Assembly (NCBI GenBank): GCA_963921935.1 | Contig: OY998175.1 | Span: forward strand, 266,531,709-266,595,708 | Direction of reading: 5' to 3' | DNA: 64,000 nucleotides | From: Galeruca laticollis | Lineage: Eukaryota; Arthropoda; Insecta; Coleoptera; Chrysomelidae | In this document: one piece after another, positions 31,261-42,269 of the stretch | Numbering within the stretch: position 1 is the first letter of the stretch | Layout of the letters: each line of letters opens with the position of its first letter | Made by a program: the position numbers and the translations under genes | The notes under the pieces: generated by a model | What the model saw: the letters and a program-made list of their open reading frames with translations, nothing else | Told to the model about the DNA's origin: nothing | The model's database searches: none

Positions 31261-33290
31261 TCTCCGGTGTATATACTACAATTTTGTGGCAGACGCAGAG
31301 CAAACTTTTTTTCTTTACATATGTAAGCTGCAGCATTTCCTGTAATTGTTTCGGATGCATCGGTGTATATGGAAGCGAAATTGAAAAATGTCTATGCTAG
31401 TTCATTTCTATATATGGTATTTGAATTATCCATGGAGGGATATTTAATTTTGATGTCAGAGAGTGTTTAAATTGCTCATTGTCGTAACTTATATTTTTGA
31501 TCCTTTGGTAGAAAGGTAACTTTTTGAGGGTTTATTTCTAGTAATGTTTAAGGTGATGTTTTTAAATGTGGAGGAATATGATAAGTTGGAGATCTTTGCT
31601 GATATTCTAGCGGCATAGTTTAAGAAGAGCATTTGTCGACGTAGATGCAGTGGTGGCTCATTTGCCAATGCTAGAAGACAGGATATAGGGCTAGTTCTGA
31701 AAACACCTAGTGATGCTCATATGGCAGTGGATTGGATGGAGCTCAAATCTTTCAGCCAAGTTTCGTTGGCGGTTTCGTAGCAGATAGCTCCATAGTCCAG
31801 CTTGCTTCTTATCAGTGATTTGGATAGACTTAGTAAGGTTGCAGTATCTGAACCACACGTACTGTTTGATAGAATCTTGAGTAAATTTATTCTTGGTTGA
31901 CATGATCGTTGTGAATTTGCCAAATGTGTTGCTCATTTTAACCGTTAGTCAAAAGTGAGAAGCAAAAAATTGATTTCATCAACTTTGAATATTGGCTTTT
32001 CATTTAGATAAATGTTTAAATTATTAAATATTTCTTTTTACTGAAGAACATATAATGTGTTTTTTCAGATGAGAAATGGAAACATGTTTTGAAGGACCAA
32101 TTTTCTAAGCTATTTAGGAATGTTTGTAAAATTTGCGACCCTAATGTTATACTTTGGCTTCTAATAAACTAGATCCTCTGCATATAAGCTGACTTTTATA
32201 GGTGAGCGTATTTCTTTAACGATACTGTTTATTGCTACGAGGAATAAAGTTAGGCTTAAAATGGATCCTTGGGGTGTTCCATTTTATAGCTGTCTTACTG
32301 GAGATTTGTGGCCATTTGCTCTGACTTGGAAGGTTCTATTAATCAAAAAGTTTTTTTTGTATGCTAATATGTGGCTCTGAATATTCCATTCTTGAAGTGT
32401 TTTTAGGATGTGATATCTCCAAGTGGTGTCAAAAGCTTCATTTAAGTCTAAGAAATATGGCTATTAGTTTTTGATCCATTATGAAAGCCTCATGAATTTC
32501 AGATTCGAGTGTTATCAGTAGTACTTCTTCCTCTACGAAAGCCGCTTTGATTCCGTATAAGGATATTCTCCTTTTCCAAATGCCACGTCAGTCCATAGTT
32601 TATAATTTTTTCCAGAAGTTTGCACATATTATATGTGAATTAAATGAGACGATATGAAGTTGGGTCGTTTTTTGGTTTATTTGGTTTGATGATAGGTATT
32701 GACTGACGCCAAATATTGAGGAATTCTTCTTGTACGAATATGTCATTAAAGAGCTCCAAAAGAATTTGTTTAGCATTGTACGGAAGGTTTTTCAAAAATA
32801 AAGATAGAATATCATCAGGACCTGGGGCAGTATTTTTCAATTCTTTCAGACAAAAATCAAAGTCTTGGTAAGTTATTGGATCATTGAGGTGAGATTTATC
32901 GTTTATTATTGGAAAGTCGCAGTCAACTGAGTTTTCATATTCCAAAAAGGTATAATTTAGATTGATATCACTCGAATTTTTTTCGGAAGTGTTAGCTATG
33001 ATATTTGGAACTTCATTTGGTGAGGATATTAGTCTGTCGTTTTGTGATAATGTCGGGCCTTGGCTCTAAGGTTTTTGAACCTCAAGAGATTTCAATTTGT
33101 CTTATGCCTTTTCCATGTATTAAACGCATGTTTACTCGCTGTCAATGCTTGGGCTATATTTTGGTTCCACCAAAGTACTGGATGTTTTTTGCATAATTTG
33201 GTTTCTCCGATGTGAGAATTTGCCGCCTTTAAAATTACATTATTAGGATTTTTAATATTTTGATTTACGTCATTGACATACACAAAGGTT
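31261..33290 (-). pseudogene. I-type LINE ORF2: reverse transcriptase, decayed
   Basis: Minus strand, several frames. The best blocks are ITYQDFDFCLKELKNTAPGP and FLNIWRQSIPIIKPNKP (32640-32945, fingers and palm), GTPQGSILS near 32270 (palm motif B), a YAEDL near 32190 in place of the catalytic YADDL, and LIRSKLDYGAICYETANETW near 31790 (thumb). Frameshifts at about 31930, 32500 and 33000 and the altered catalytic box show it is dead. Confidence 0.75.
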
Positions 33291-33850
33291 GTGATATTAT
33301 TTTCTATTTCGTTTTGATATTGACCCTAGTCTGCGGTTTTTATTTTCCATGTTTGGGTAAGAAAGGCTTGTTGGAGGTTCTTTTTCTAGTAAAGATATTT
33401 TAATGGGGAAACGATCGCTATCATGTAAATATTTTATAGTTTCCCATTTCAAGCAGGATGTTATTGAAGGAGGAAAAAAGGAAAGATCTATAGCTGAGAG
33501 GGTACCATTGAATGATTTGAATCTTGTTGGTTCACCGATGTTTAATAAAATTAAATTTGAAGTGTTTATATTATGTTGCAGAAAACTTCCATTTTTATCG
33601 GTTTTATTAATACCCCAGGCCACGTTATGGCAATTCATGTCACCAACAATAATTTTAGGAGGTTGAATGTGATTTATTAGGTTATTTAATTCAACTAGGT
33701 CGGTCTGATTGGGGTGAGGTAAGTATACATTACATATATTTATCTTTCTTTTGTGAATAACCGATACTGCAATGCATTGTTTCTTCGATTTTTGAGATGT
33801 GTTTCTTGAAGGCAAATTATTTTAGGGGATAATCCATTTAGTAGTTTCAA
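33291..33850 (-). pseudogene. I-type LINE ORF2: AP-type endonuclease
   Basis: Minus frame with KINICNVYLPHPNQTDLVEL, then IVGDMNCHNVAWGINKTDKN (the GDxN-xH catalytic block), NLILLNIGEPTRFKSFNGTL and SAIDLSFFPPS (the S-xDLS block). These are the APE endonuclease motifs that nick target DNA. The final SDHxP motif reads as HDSDRFPI. The N-terminal Asn/Glu motifs are not visible. Confidence 0.82.
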
Positions 33851-34258
33851 TTGTTCATGGTGGCACAAAAATCAGTTTAAATTCCACTGAAGATTAAAAG
33901 AATCCATCACAGAATTATATTAATTAATTTATTTAATGTTGAGATAATGTGTCACTGTCACTTAAATCTGTAGTTGAGATGTTGGTAGCAAATAATTTTT
34001 TCTTAAGCCGCGTGATGTTATTTTTCAAGGCTTTATTTTTTATGTTTTTATAGATGAAATTGAGAATTTCAAGTAATTCAGATGGTTCGTTGGAATAATC
34101 TGGTGCGATTATTTCAGGGTTTGTGGCATTAATAGAGTTTTGTAGGAAGTTACAGATCTCATTGAAATTTAAAACAAAAGGTGGGCTTTTACTTTCAATC
34201 CGATATTTGAGTGATTCTAGTAGGGAAAGAAAATCTGCATTAGCTGATTTATATTTTT

Positions 34259-35273
34259 TTGTTTTTTTTATTGTGTTTTGAATGGCTCAACAGGTTGATC
34301 GAATGTGATATAAGGGTTTCTAAACATTCAGGTGATGTTGAAATTTGTCTTTTCGTAGTTAGAGAGGTCTTTGATTGTTGTGGAGTCTGTATAGATGTGG
34401 ATTTGGAAAATTTGACGATGTTTGAGGAAGCCGTTGTTGTGGAAGTTTGGGGTGTGGTTGGTAAGGTTGGAGACGTTCTTCATGATTCTGGCAAGGAAGT
34501 CTCAGCTGCTCTCTTTGTTTTGGTTTCTGTTGTGTTTTCTGTGTTGATTCTTCCTCCATTAGAATTTGTTTTTGTTTGGCCAGGGTTATTTCCGATATCC
34601 ATTTCTTCTACGAAGGTGCGTGTATCTCTTTGTTTCAAACAGGCGGATTCTTCGTGACCTATGGCTTTACACATTCAACAATTCAATCCATCGATTGAAA
34701 GAAATAATCGGTAGGTGGTATTTTTGTTTGTTATCACGAAAGATTCTGGAACAGATTCATTTTCAAGAAGGGAGATGAAAATTTGTCTGCGAAAGCTCAA
34801 TACGTGACTATAATCTGCTTCAGGCATTCCTACTTTTAGGAATGTCATTTCCGATACTGTTTTATTCCCACTTTTTGGATTTCTTCTTCTATTTGTAAAT
34901 TAGGTATTGTTGGGCGTACGCTTGATATCACTAGACGTTGTGACGGAGTTATTAAACGTCGTTACTCAGTATCGATTCCATTTATTTTAATTGATTTATG
35001 TTGAGAAATCAGGTTATCGACTGTTGTTTTAGAGGAAAGGTGGATACAAATTCTGTTTTTTGTGATCCGAGATGCATTTTTCGGCTGGACTATGGATCCA
35101 ACATCCACGACGTAGTCGTGAATCTTGACCCCATCCAGATACTGGTCACATATATTAAAATGTACTTCTAGAAAATTCGGTTCTAGAATAAAACTACCGG
35201 CCTTCTTAGAAGAACCCCAATAAAAACAAACACCAAAAACGCCCTTTTGAGAAATCCGCGCGCCTTCGCCCAA
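34259..35273 (-). pseudogene. I-type LINE ORF1 (gag-like, zinc knuckle)
   Basis: Minus strand. The N-terminal part 34962-35273 contains FYWGSSKKAGSFILEPNFLE and NRICIHLSSKTTVDNLI. After a frameshift come GMPEADYSHVLSFRRQIFIS and VITNKNTTYRLFLSIDGLNC, then the knuckle CKAIGHEESAC (34640-34680), then a Thr/Lys/Glu-rich tail. The order RRQ-I, NT-YR-FLS, CxxC-GH-xxxC is that of ORF1 of I-clade elements. It is frameshifted at about 34960 and 34680. The region 33851-34258 is the spacer to ORF2, without a recognised domain. Confidence 0.75.
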
Positions 35274-35284
35274 ATTTCAACTCT

Positions 35285-35720
35285 CGGTCATGGTCGATTA
35301 GACAGGGTCAGTTTTGAGGACTACTCCAGTATGCGATTCCGTAACATTGCCCTCTCCTTGATAGAAAGTTCCTCCTTGGACTTCTGTGTACCCGGGACTA
35401 GATGTTTAAATTGGCTTCTGGACCCGTTTCTACACTTTCCGGTCATATGGAACGGGGCATCGTCTTCATCGGGTACTGATAACGGTGAATATGGCTGCAG
35501 ATTGATATAAAGACACCGGTATCTTTGAAGATCACATCCACCATGTAATGACTTCCCAATCCAACTGGTTGCTCTCTAACTTAGGCATACCTAGTTTATT
35601 CACGTTCGATTCCAGCATATATGTCAAAGGCTTCCTAACGCTTCCCACACACCTCAGTAGGTGGATCAAACTTGAAATTCCTTCTTTGCTAAATAAAGAA
35701 TTACTATGACAAAGTATATT
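35285..35720 (-). pseudogene. Second copy of macro-domain gypsy: macro tail, polypurine tract, LTR start
   Basis: Matches 38890-39320 over about 410 bp at roughly 70-75 percent. On the minus strand it holds the end of the macro domain (YMLESNVNKLGMPKLESNQL then DWEVI), the polypurine tract AAGGAGAGGGCAA, and the LTR start TGTTACGGAATCGCATACTG at about 35345. It breaks off at 35285 next to the LINE ORF1. Frameshifted, and a 5' partner is absent. Confidence 0.8.
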
Positions 35721-36159
35721 AAGACGTCACTTTATGTATTCGCCATAGAAACACTACTAATAATCACATATATTTAAACAGGCAAAAAACAAAACTTCTT
35801 GAATTATAATAATTTATAGGATCCTCAAGATGATGTCTTTAATACTCCATTTTTTAGGTTCTCCCAACACAAAAAACTTACTATTTCACACAGGCATATT
35901 TTTCTCAATATTAATACGACATAAAAATCCTAAAAATTAATGTTTTTTACAAAATTTCTAATTAATTTTCTCCATTGATAAAGGAACCTCAAGATTTACT
36001 CTAACAGAACGAAGTTTTTTATAGGTTAAATTTTGTCTGAAAAGACAACTATCTCACACCCAGGGATATGCAATTTCGATAAAAAATTATTACTCTGACC
36101 TAATGTACAATTAGTAACATTCTATTGAGATTGTATCCAAATCATAATTTGGTACTTAC
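35721..36159. other. SLC38-like gene intron, distal flank
   Basis: AT-rich intron sequence below exon 36160-36241; nothing recognised. Confidence 0.45.
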
Positions 36160-36241
36160 CAATAACTCCACTCCCTAGTATTGAATTAATGAAATTAAAG
36201 CTAGCCCATGGAAGGGTATTAGTCTTATCGTTTTCGTCATC
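36160..36241 (-). CDS. SLC38-like amino-acid transporter, exon with first helix start
   Basis: An 82-bp exon with acceptor ATACTTTTTAG and donor GTAAGT, phase 0 in and phase 1 out. It encodes DDENDKTNTLPWASFNFINS then ILGSGVIG. An acidic N-terminal tail followed by SFNFINSILGSGVIG is the hallmark opening of transmembrane helix 1 in SLC38 transporters, where N and G residues line the sodium and substrate site. It splices in frame to 28820-29029 (G|IPYAL) across a 7.1-kb intron filled with a foldback element, a LINE and a gypsy fragment. Confidence 0.88.
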
Positions 36242-38019
36242 CTAAAAAGTATTTCTATTAAATGTTCTAATCAAATCAAGTATCATAAATATTGAAAACT
36301 TAGAATTATACTTCAAATATGATCAAAAACACTATATGCTGTAATAAATAGGTACCGGAAGGGTATAATTTATCACTTTATTTGTAGTTCGGGAGCCTAG
36401 GCACTTTTTTCCAAATAAATAACAACAAGCTAATTCTTTGAGATTAGCTTCATTTTAAAGAGACTCCTAACTTCTTCCTTTGCGAAAATTACGAAAACAG
36501 GTAACTCACAGAGTGCGCAGATATAATCTTGGTGATATTGTATTTAATAACAATTAATTTCTTAGATAAATGTTGAGATAATTCTATAAATAATTTATAG
36601 CAGCATTTGTCCGACAAAATAAGAGGCGAGATCTGAGAATAGTGACAGTGCGAAATGGAAAGGAAAATGTGAAAGACAAGTGAATTATAAACCCAAAGAC
36701 CAGCGCATGTTTATACATACTAATTATTTGATTCTATTGGTATTCAACCAAGTTTTCTAATAAGTCGAACTTTTTTCAAAGTGAACAAAAATGTGTGCAT
36801 AATGTGGAATGTCATTCTTCAAATGAATATAAGTATTAAATTTGTTCAAGGTCGATTTAATAAATAAAAATTTAAATTTTCCCACATTTATAATATCGCT
36901 GTGGTAGAACAACACTGAGACAACTTTAAAAATCTCGATTTAACGTTAACCTTATATTGGGACTGTTAAATTGCTATATTTGCTGGTGCAATAGAATACC
37001 TTCTTGTATAGACATTTTATAGGTTTGAAAATACACATATACAGGTTGGCAAATTAATTTTGGCAGCTGACGATGCGCGAGAAAGCCATACAACTTGACA
37101 ACGTTGTGACGCAGTTACCGGGAAGAGCAGGCGACGTACATTCCGCATACAAATTTTTAAAGGTTGTGAGACTGCTAATACGTACGAGTGTAACACAATA
37201 TTTTGAATTTGGATTTGGAAATAATACATGTGGCACATGTAAATGTAAATGTAAATAATGCTACATAAAATCGAGTTTACAAAACAAAATAACATTAATG
37301 TGTTCTTTATTATTAATTACATGAATAAGGAGATAAAAACCATTAGATTTTTCTACGAAAATTGGGTGTTTTTTATACAGACATAATTATTTATTGCTTC
37401 AGAAACCATACGAGGAATTCTATAATTACTCTTTATTATTTTATGTGATGTAAATAATAAATAGATTCCAAGAGACATAAATTTTCACCTTTACTTCAAA
37501 TTATTGTCTTTTAAGTGGTCCCTCCATTATATTCGTCAGGTAGATTTTGTAGATAAAGCGTACACTATGATTAGGATTGTTAAACGACTTTCTAAATTTA
37601 ACAATGGCCACCAATTTTTCCTATCTATTCGTAGTAATAGTTAACGACGTGCCTACCTATTAAGCTTCCTAAAATTGTTATTTCTAATAATATGTAGTAG
37701 ATAATAATGTAAAAACTCGGGTTTATACACAAAATTTGAAAAACAAATTGGGAAAATCGCCTTTAGAGATGGTCTAATATGTATAGTAATAATTTAAAAA
37801 ATAATTATTAAAGCTTTTCTAAGGTAGATATTTCTACATTAATACGTAAATATTTAGGCTTTTTGCAAATATTTACTATGAAATTAGAACATCCCTTCAC
37901 ACTTTTTACAGAGCTAGGACTGGCAAATGCAAATTGAGTGCCGTCAATTATTGTTTATTTAGAACTATGTACAGATGTGCTACAAATATTATATTACTCT
38001 AATGGAATTCGTCTATGAT
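36242..38019. other. Intron sequence, no gene recognised
   Basis: 1.8 kb of AT-rich sequence. A GC-richer frame at 37073-37258 and its antisense (37017-37295) have no recognisable content. I see no terminal repeats or RNA gene. Confidence 0.4.
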
Positions 38020-38345
38020 ATCTTCAATGTTATAACACCTATTTACGTTTTTATATTTGTTGCGTTTAATGTATTCAGTCATATCAACTTCATCATCATC
38101 GTTATCTCCGTCTTAGGCCAAATTAATAATAATATTATCTACAACAGTATCTAAAAGTGGTCCATTGTACATAAATTCATCTTCAATCTTTTAACATGGT
38201 AACATCTAACTTTCCAATAATTTGCAGAAAATGTGTCAAAAAATTAATTACAGAATACTTTAACCTTTGTAAAATGGAAGGTAACATTTCGTTTTGCCAC
38301 AAATTGTTTAAGTGCCGCTCAAACACTTTCGATCGGATTTAAGGG
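38020..38345 (-). pseudogene. DDE_3 transposase relic 3, C-terminal end
   Basis: Minus strand: a NP-ES-VWAALKQFVAKRNVTF stretch after a frameshifted LNPIE motif near 38335, then SANYWKVRCYHVKRLKMNLC and an acidic tail. NPIExVW is the third catalytic motif of the family seen at 2750, 20673 and 43080. Stops and frameshifts throughout. Confidence 0.65.
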
Positions 38346-38452
38346 GGTAGCGGTAAAATTTGTACATCTTTGCAACGTTATAAAGATCCGGTTTTAACAT
38401 TCGTTCACTGTAATATATGTTTCTTTCAGAAAGCCAGTTTTTACTTTTCCGC

Positions 38453-38498
38453 CCAACCTATCTAATTTGCGAGAAAAGTATTGGTTTGCCCAAAATAA
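38453..38498 (+). repeat. 45-bp segment shared with 3650
   Basis: cgcccaacctatctaatttg, then gcgagaaaagtattggttt and gccca. Same orientation as at 3650. It ends within about 6 bp of the outer edge of the gypsy LTR. Confidence 0.7.
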
Positions 38499-38503
38499 AG
38501 TAA

Positions 38504-38949
38504 TGTTTTTCTTATTTGTTTAAACGTTTTTTATTTACGGGTGGGATGAATTTATACACACGGTAGGTTCACTCACTTAATTTATTTATTCACTAATTAT
38601 ATACACAGTATATTCACTTAAACTTATTTATATAAACAGTTCACTAATTTATATTCACTTATTCACTTGTTTATCTCATGATGTCAAATTATCAACTCCA
38701 CTAACTATTCCTGGCTGTTCCCTTATATATTAATATCTTGTTCACTAGATAATTCTAGATTGCGGCTTACTCAAAAACAATTGGCTTTCTGGCATTTTCT
38801 AGATAAGACTGGTCACAAAAACAATTATGAGATAGTCATAATCGTAAACAATTCTAAGAATCCCTGCGCGTCCGCCATCATTTTAATTTTTATACCTGGC
38901 TTAGACAGAGTCGGATTCAGGGACTATACCAGTGTGCTGTTTCGTAACA
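38504..38949 (-). repeat. 3' LTR of macro-domain gypsy
   Basis: Begins on the minus strand with TGTTACGAAACAGCACACTG, directly after AAGGAGGGGATAA (polypurine tract, 38950-38962), and plausibly ends ...AAGAAAAACA at 38504, giving 446 bp with TG...CA ends. The second half is rich in the short word agtgaata. The start is confirmed by the second copy at about 35345; the end is inferred. Confidence 0.72.
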
Positions 38950-39100
38950 TTATCCCCTCCTTAAATGGCAGTTTCTCCTGGAACTTTTGTGTAGCCGATA
39001 CTGGATGTTTGAATCGGCAACTGGCCCCAATTCTACACTTTCCGATCCTATGGAAATAGCAGGGCACCGTCATCATCGGATACTGATGACGGGGGTTTTA

Positions 39101-39599
39101 GCTGCAAATTAATATCTGGACACCGGTATCTCGAAATATAACTTCTACCATGTTCCTGATAACTCGCCAATCCAACTGGTTACTCGCTACCTTAGGCATA
39201 GCCAGTTTCTTCACGCTGGATTCTAACACATGGTCTCGGAGGTTTCGAAGTGCTTCCCACACATCGCGGTAGGTAGATCGATCTTGAAATCCATTTTTAG
39301 TTACCACGTGGAAGACGTATCGCGAATTATGTTTCAGTTTCAGTGTCTTGCCAGGGGCTGGAATCTGATCTCCAAGTTTTTCTAATTGCCCGAACTTCTT
39401 TCGAAAGAGGGTTGCCAGCCCTCGTGCGTTGTTGATACGGGTGGGGATGTTGCATGCCAGTGAATAATTTTACGGGAGCGTGAACAAATATTGTTGTTGT
39501 TCCGAAGTGACTCCATATCTAGCTGTCCCGGTACCTCCATACGAGCCTATAAATTCATCGAAGGTAGGGTCAGACACATCTCGAATAAGGTTTACTCCT
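39101..39599 (-). pseudogene. Macro domain (OARD1-like) fused to gypsy Pol C-terminus
   Basis: Continues the integrase frame without a shift. After a linker (FEGDHDLEEGVNLIRDVSDP) comes YLFTLP, a stop, then NYSLACNIPTRINNARGLAT, LFRKKFGQLEKL, KTLKLKHNSRYVFHVVTKNG, STYRDVWEALRNLRDHVLES, VKKLAMPKVASNQLDWRVI and MVEVIFRDTGVQILICS, ending at a TAA. The series SLA-x(n)-GLA-LF-KKFG, L-RYVF-LVTK, PTY--L-ALR-MR-H, LAMPK and the closing beta strand follow OARD1/C6orf130-type macro domains, which bind or hydrolyse ADP-ribose. The glycine loop (GAGIA) reads NARGLA and the GCGLD catalytic segment is shortened to ASNQLD, so hydrolase activity is doubtful. One internal stop. Confidence 0.75.
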
Positions 39600-40799
39600 T
39601 CCTCTAGGTCATGGTCTCCTTCGAATAGCGCTAGTCGGTTTTGGTGAACTACTTTTGGTTTTCCGTTGGGGATCTTGCTTATGCGATATATAACATTATT
39701 GATCCTTTTCTTGATTGAGTATGGACTTTCCTAGGGTTTTTGTAATTTTGGAGAAAATCTTTCTCTCCTCGTCGGGTTGTGTAACCATACTTTGTCCCCT
39801 TCTTTAAAACCGCCTTCTGTGGCCTGCGAGTTGTACCGACTTTTCATTCTGTCGCTGGCAACTTCAAGATTTGTTCAAACTAATTCATGAATATCGTCCA
39901 GCCTTCTTCTCAATTGGATCACGTAGTCTTCTCTTGCTAGATCTTCTCCAGGCCGACAACCAAATTCCAGGTCACCAGAAAGCCTCATTTCACGTCCAAA
40001 CAGGATTTTCGCAGGTGTTTCACCCATGGACTCATTGACGGCAGATCGATAAGCCAATGCGAATAGGGAAATATACTGGTCCCAATCTCTCTGATGGCTG
40101 GAAACTACTTTGGACAGGTATTTTCCAATAGTCCTGTTCATTCTCTCGACCGTTCCATCTGACTGTGGATGTACTGCTGTCGTACTGGTCTTCTTCATTC
40201 CCAGCCTTTCGCAAATCTCTTGGAATAGATGGCTTTCAAAATTTCTTCCCCGGTCACTGTGGACTTTCAAGGGCGCTCCATATCGGCTGATAAATTATTT
40301 CACCAATACATCCGCGACAGTTGTGACCTCTTGGTTCGGGATAGCGCAAATTTCCACCCACTTTGTAAAATAATCCATTACAACTAGTTTGTATTTGCCA
40401 CCATTTTCTGTCGTCGGAAATGGTCCAGCGATATCTGAAGCAATCCTTTCGAAAGGGCTTCCATCATTCTATTGTTCCATGGGTGTCTTCCTTTTGCGAT
40501 GTCGTCCATTACTCGTAGCACAAGTCGTACATTCCTTACACCAGTCTTTCACATCGTCGGAGCTGTTCATCCGATAAAACCTTTCACGGACTCGCTGAAG
40601 GGGTTTTCTTCACTCCCAGATGACCTCCCGATGGGATATCGTGTAACTTCTTCAGTACCTCAGCTACTCTCCTTCTAGGAATAACTAGCTGTCTCCTCGA
40701 CTCGGAACCATCATCGTTTTTAAGGACTCCTTTCAACAACCCTTCTTCCAGGACAAGGGAGTCCCACTGAGCCCAATACGCCTTGAGTTTCGGTGACAA
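39600..40799 (-). pseudogene. Macro-domain gypsy pol: integrase
   Basis: Minus strand, 40799 downward: the linker SPKLKAYWAQWDSLVLEEGL and VLKKLHDIPSGGHLGVKKT (HHCC zinc region start), then CTTCA-type Cys region near 40510, DIAGPFPTTE near 40430 (first Asp), KVHSDRGRNFESHLFQEICE (second Asp) and TAVHPQSDGTVERMNRTI (catalytic Glu), then DWDQYISLFALAYRSAVN and the tail MKSRYNSQA--GGFKEGDKVWL with IPNGKPKVVHQNRL (chromo-like end). Stops at 39875 and near 39730; frameshifts near 40580 and 40290. This type of integrase is that of 412/mdg1-like insect gypsy elements. Confidence 0.85.
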
Positions 40800-40802
40800 T
40801 GT

Positions 40803-42260
40803 TCACACTTCTTGCCAGGTAGGTCGCCGATTTTCTTGCTTCCATTGCCGGATCATCTTCAGGTGAGGATCATTCTCCTGATCTTCTCTGATACTGGTGG
40901 ATGACCATTCTTTATTGACTGCTGTTATTCTTAAAACTGCAACTTCCTTAGATTTCGATTTGTTGCATTGTGAATAGTCTACAGGGCATGGCCGTCTAGG
41001 CAAGGAGTTGTCTTTCCGGTGATTCACATCAGCTGGATGTTCACCCCTGTCTGATTTCCCCTGTGACTGGAGTTCTTGGGTTACAGGAGTCTTGAGGCGC
41101 TTAGACGGACTGCGTACGTGCTCTAGCTCGCCACACTTCCAGTATTTGTTCTTCTTCGGCCTCTTGTCTGCTATACATTTCAACAAGTTAACGATCTGGT
41201 CAAGTTTGTCATCGTCATCTTCTTCCTGCATGGTCCTACCTTTGTTGTACCGCGAGCCATTCGTGGCTGCTTTGCTTTTAAGAGTTTCTTGGTTTGCAGG
41301 AGTCGTAGGATGCTCACACGAACTGCGTGCATGCTCTAGCTCGCCACAATCACAGTACCTGATCTTCTTCGGCTTCATGTCTACCATACCTTTCAACAGG
41401 TTGACGATCTGGTCAAGTCTGTCATCGTCACCTTTTTCCTGCATGGTCCTACCTTTGCTGTATCCCGAAGCCATCGTGGCTGCATCATATTCAAGAGCAG
41501 TATTCAATGCACCGACCAATGTTTTAGGATGGACTAATCGAAGCGTCTTCTCCATATCGTGGTCACATAAGCCGTCAATAAAAGCCTGGATGCCTAAACA
41601 TTCCATCATGTACTCTGGTGCTGATGGATAAGCAAATCGAACTAGTCGGGCAATATCCATTTCATACTCTTGAAGGGTTTCGTCACGTTTCTGCCTTCGG
41701 TTCTTCAGCTGAGATTGGTACAAATGTTCTAGATGTTCATGACCATATCGCATGTCCAGCCTCTTCTTCATCTGCTCGAAGTCATCCGTTTCTTCCAAAG
41801 GTATCGTCTGGAGTACAACTAAGGCATCTGCGCGAAGCGCGATGGTTAAGTTCACTGCCTTCTGTCTATCGGACCAATTGTTCACTCTAGCGGCTGCTTC
41901 AAATTGTTTCACATAATTGGTCCACGACATTTTTCCATCGAACGTTGGGGCCTTGACTCGGGTAAAACTGCCAATGTCTTCAAACTTAGGTAGTGTTTCT
42001 GGCTTGCAAGGTTTCGTTTGCTCGGTCTTGTTTTCTTCCACTGGCGTGCCTCGCGTTCTTGAATCGGCAATTTTTTCCTCTAACTTTTTGATTTTCTCGT
42101 CTATCGTTGTAATCTTATTCTCGATTTCAGATTTTAGAGACGAAATTTCAGTTTCAACGTCAGCGGCAATGTCGTTTTTCGTTAATAAGATATCAGCAGT
42201 TATATCGTTCTTAAAAGTAGACATTTTCTCGTCCATATTAACAGAAATATCGTTCTTCAT
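40803..42260 (-). CDS. Macro-domain gypsy: gag fused in frame to RNase H-integrase linker
   Basis: 485 open codons. Residues 1-75: KNDI-rich coiled coil. About 95-260: capsid-like domain (RVKAPTFDGKMSWTNYVKQF, TIALRADALVVLQTIP, LYQSQLKNRRQKRDETLQEY). Then two copies of a block, KGRTMQE-DDD-LDQIVNLLK to KYW-CGELEH-RS, each with a worn zinc knuckle. From about residue 400 the text is no longer gag but the segment normally between RNase H and integrase (LPRRPCPVDYSQCN, IREDQENDPHLKMIRQWKQE). Protease to RNase H has been lost by an in-frame internal deletion. The start is arbitrary because the true N-terminus is replaced by satellite. Confidence 0.8.
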   Translation of the reverse strand: MKNDISVNMDEKMSTFKNDITADILLTKNDIAADVETEISSLKSEIENKITTIDEKIKKLEEKIADSRTRGTPVEENKTEQTKPCKPETLPKFEDIGSFTRVKAPTFDGKMSWTNYVKQFEAAARVNNWSDRQKAVNLTIALRADALVVLQTIPLEETDDFEQMKKRLDMRYGHEHLEHLYQSQLKNRRQKRDETLQEYEMDIARLVRFAYPSAPEYMMECLGIQAFIDGLCDHDMEKTLRLVHPKTLVGALNTALEYDAATMASGYSKGRTMQEKGDDDRLDQIVNLLKGMVDMKPKKIRYCDCGELEHARSSCEHPTTPANQETLKSKAATNGSRYNKGRTMQEEDDDDKLDQIVNLLKCIADKRPKKNKYWKCGELEHVRSPSKRLKTPVTQELQSQGKSDRGEHPADVNHRKDNSLPRRPCPVDYSQCNKSKSKEVAVLRITAVNKEWSSTSIREDQENDPHLKMIRQWKQENRRPTWQEV

Positions 42261-42269
42261 AGCAGAAAT

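Noticed and set aside
37017..37295. Overlapping sense and antisense ORFs with a GC-richer stretch
   Set aside because: No recognisable motif on either strand, and composition alone is not evidence for a gene.
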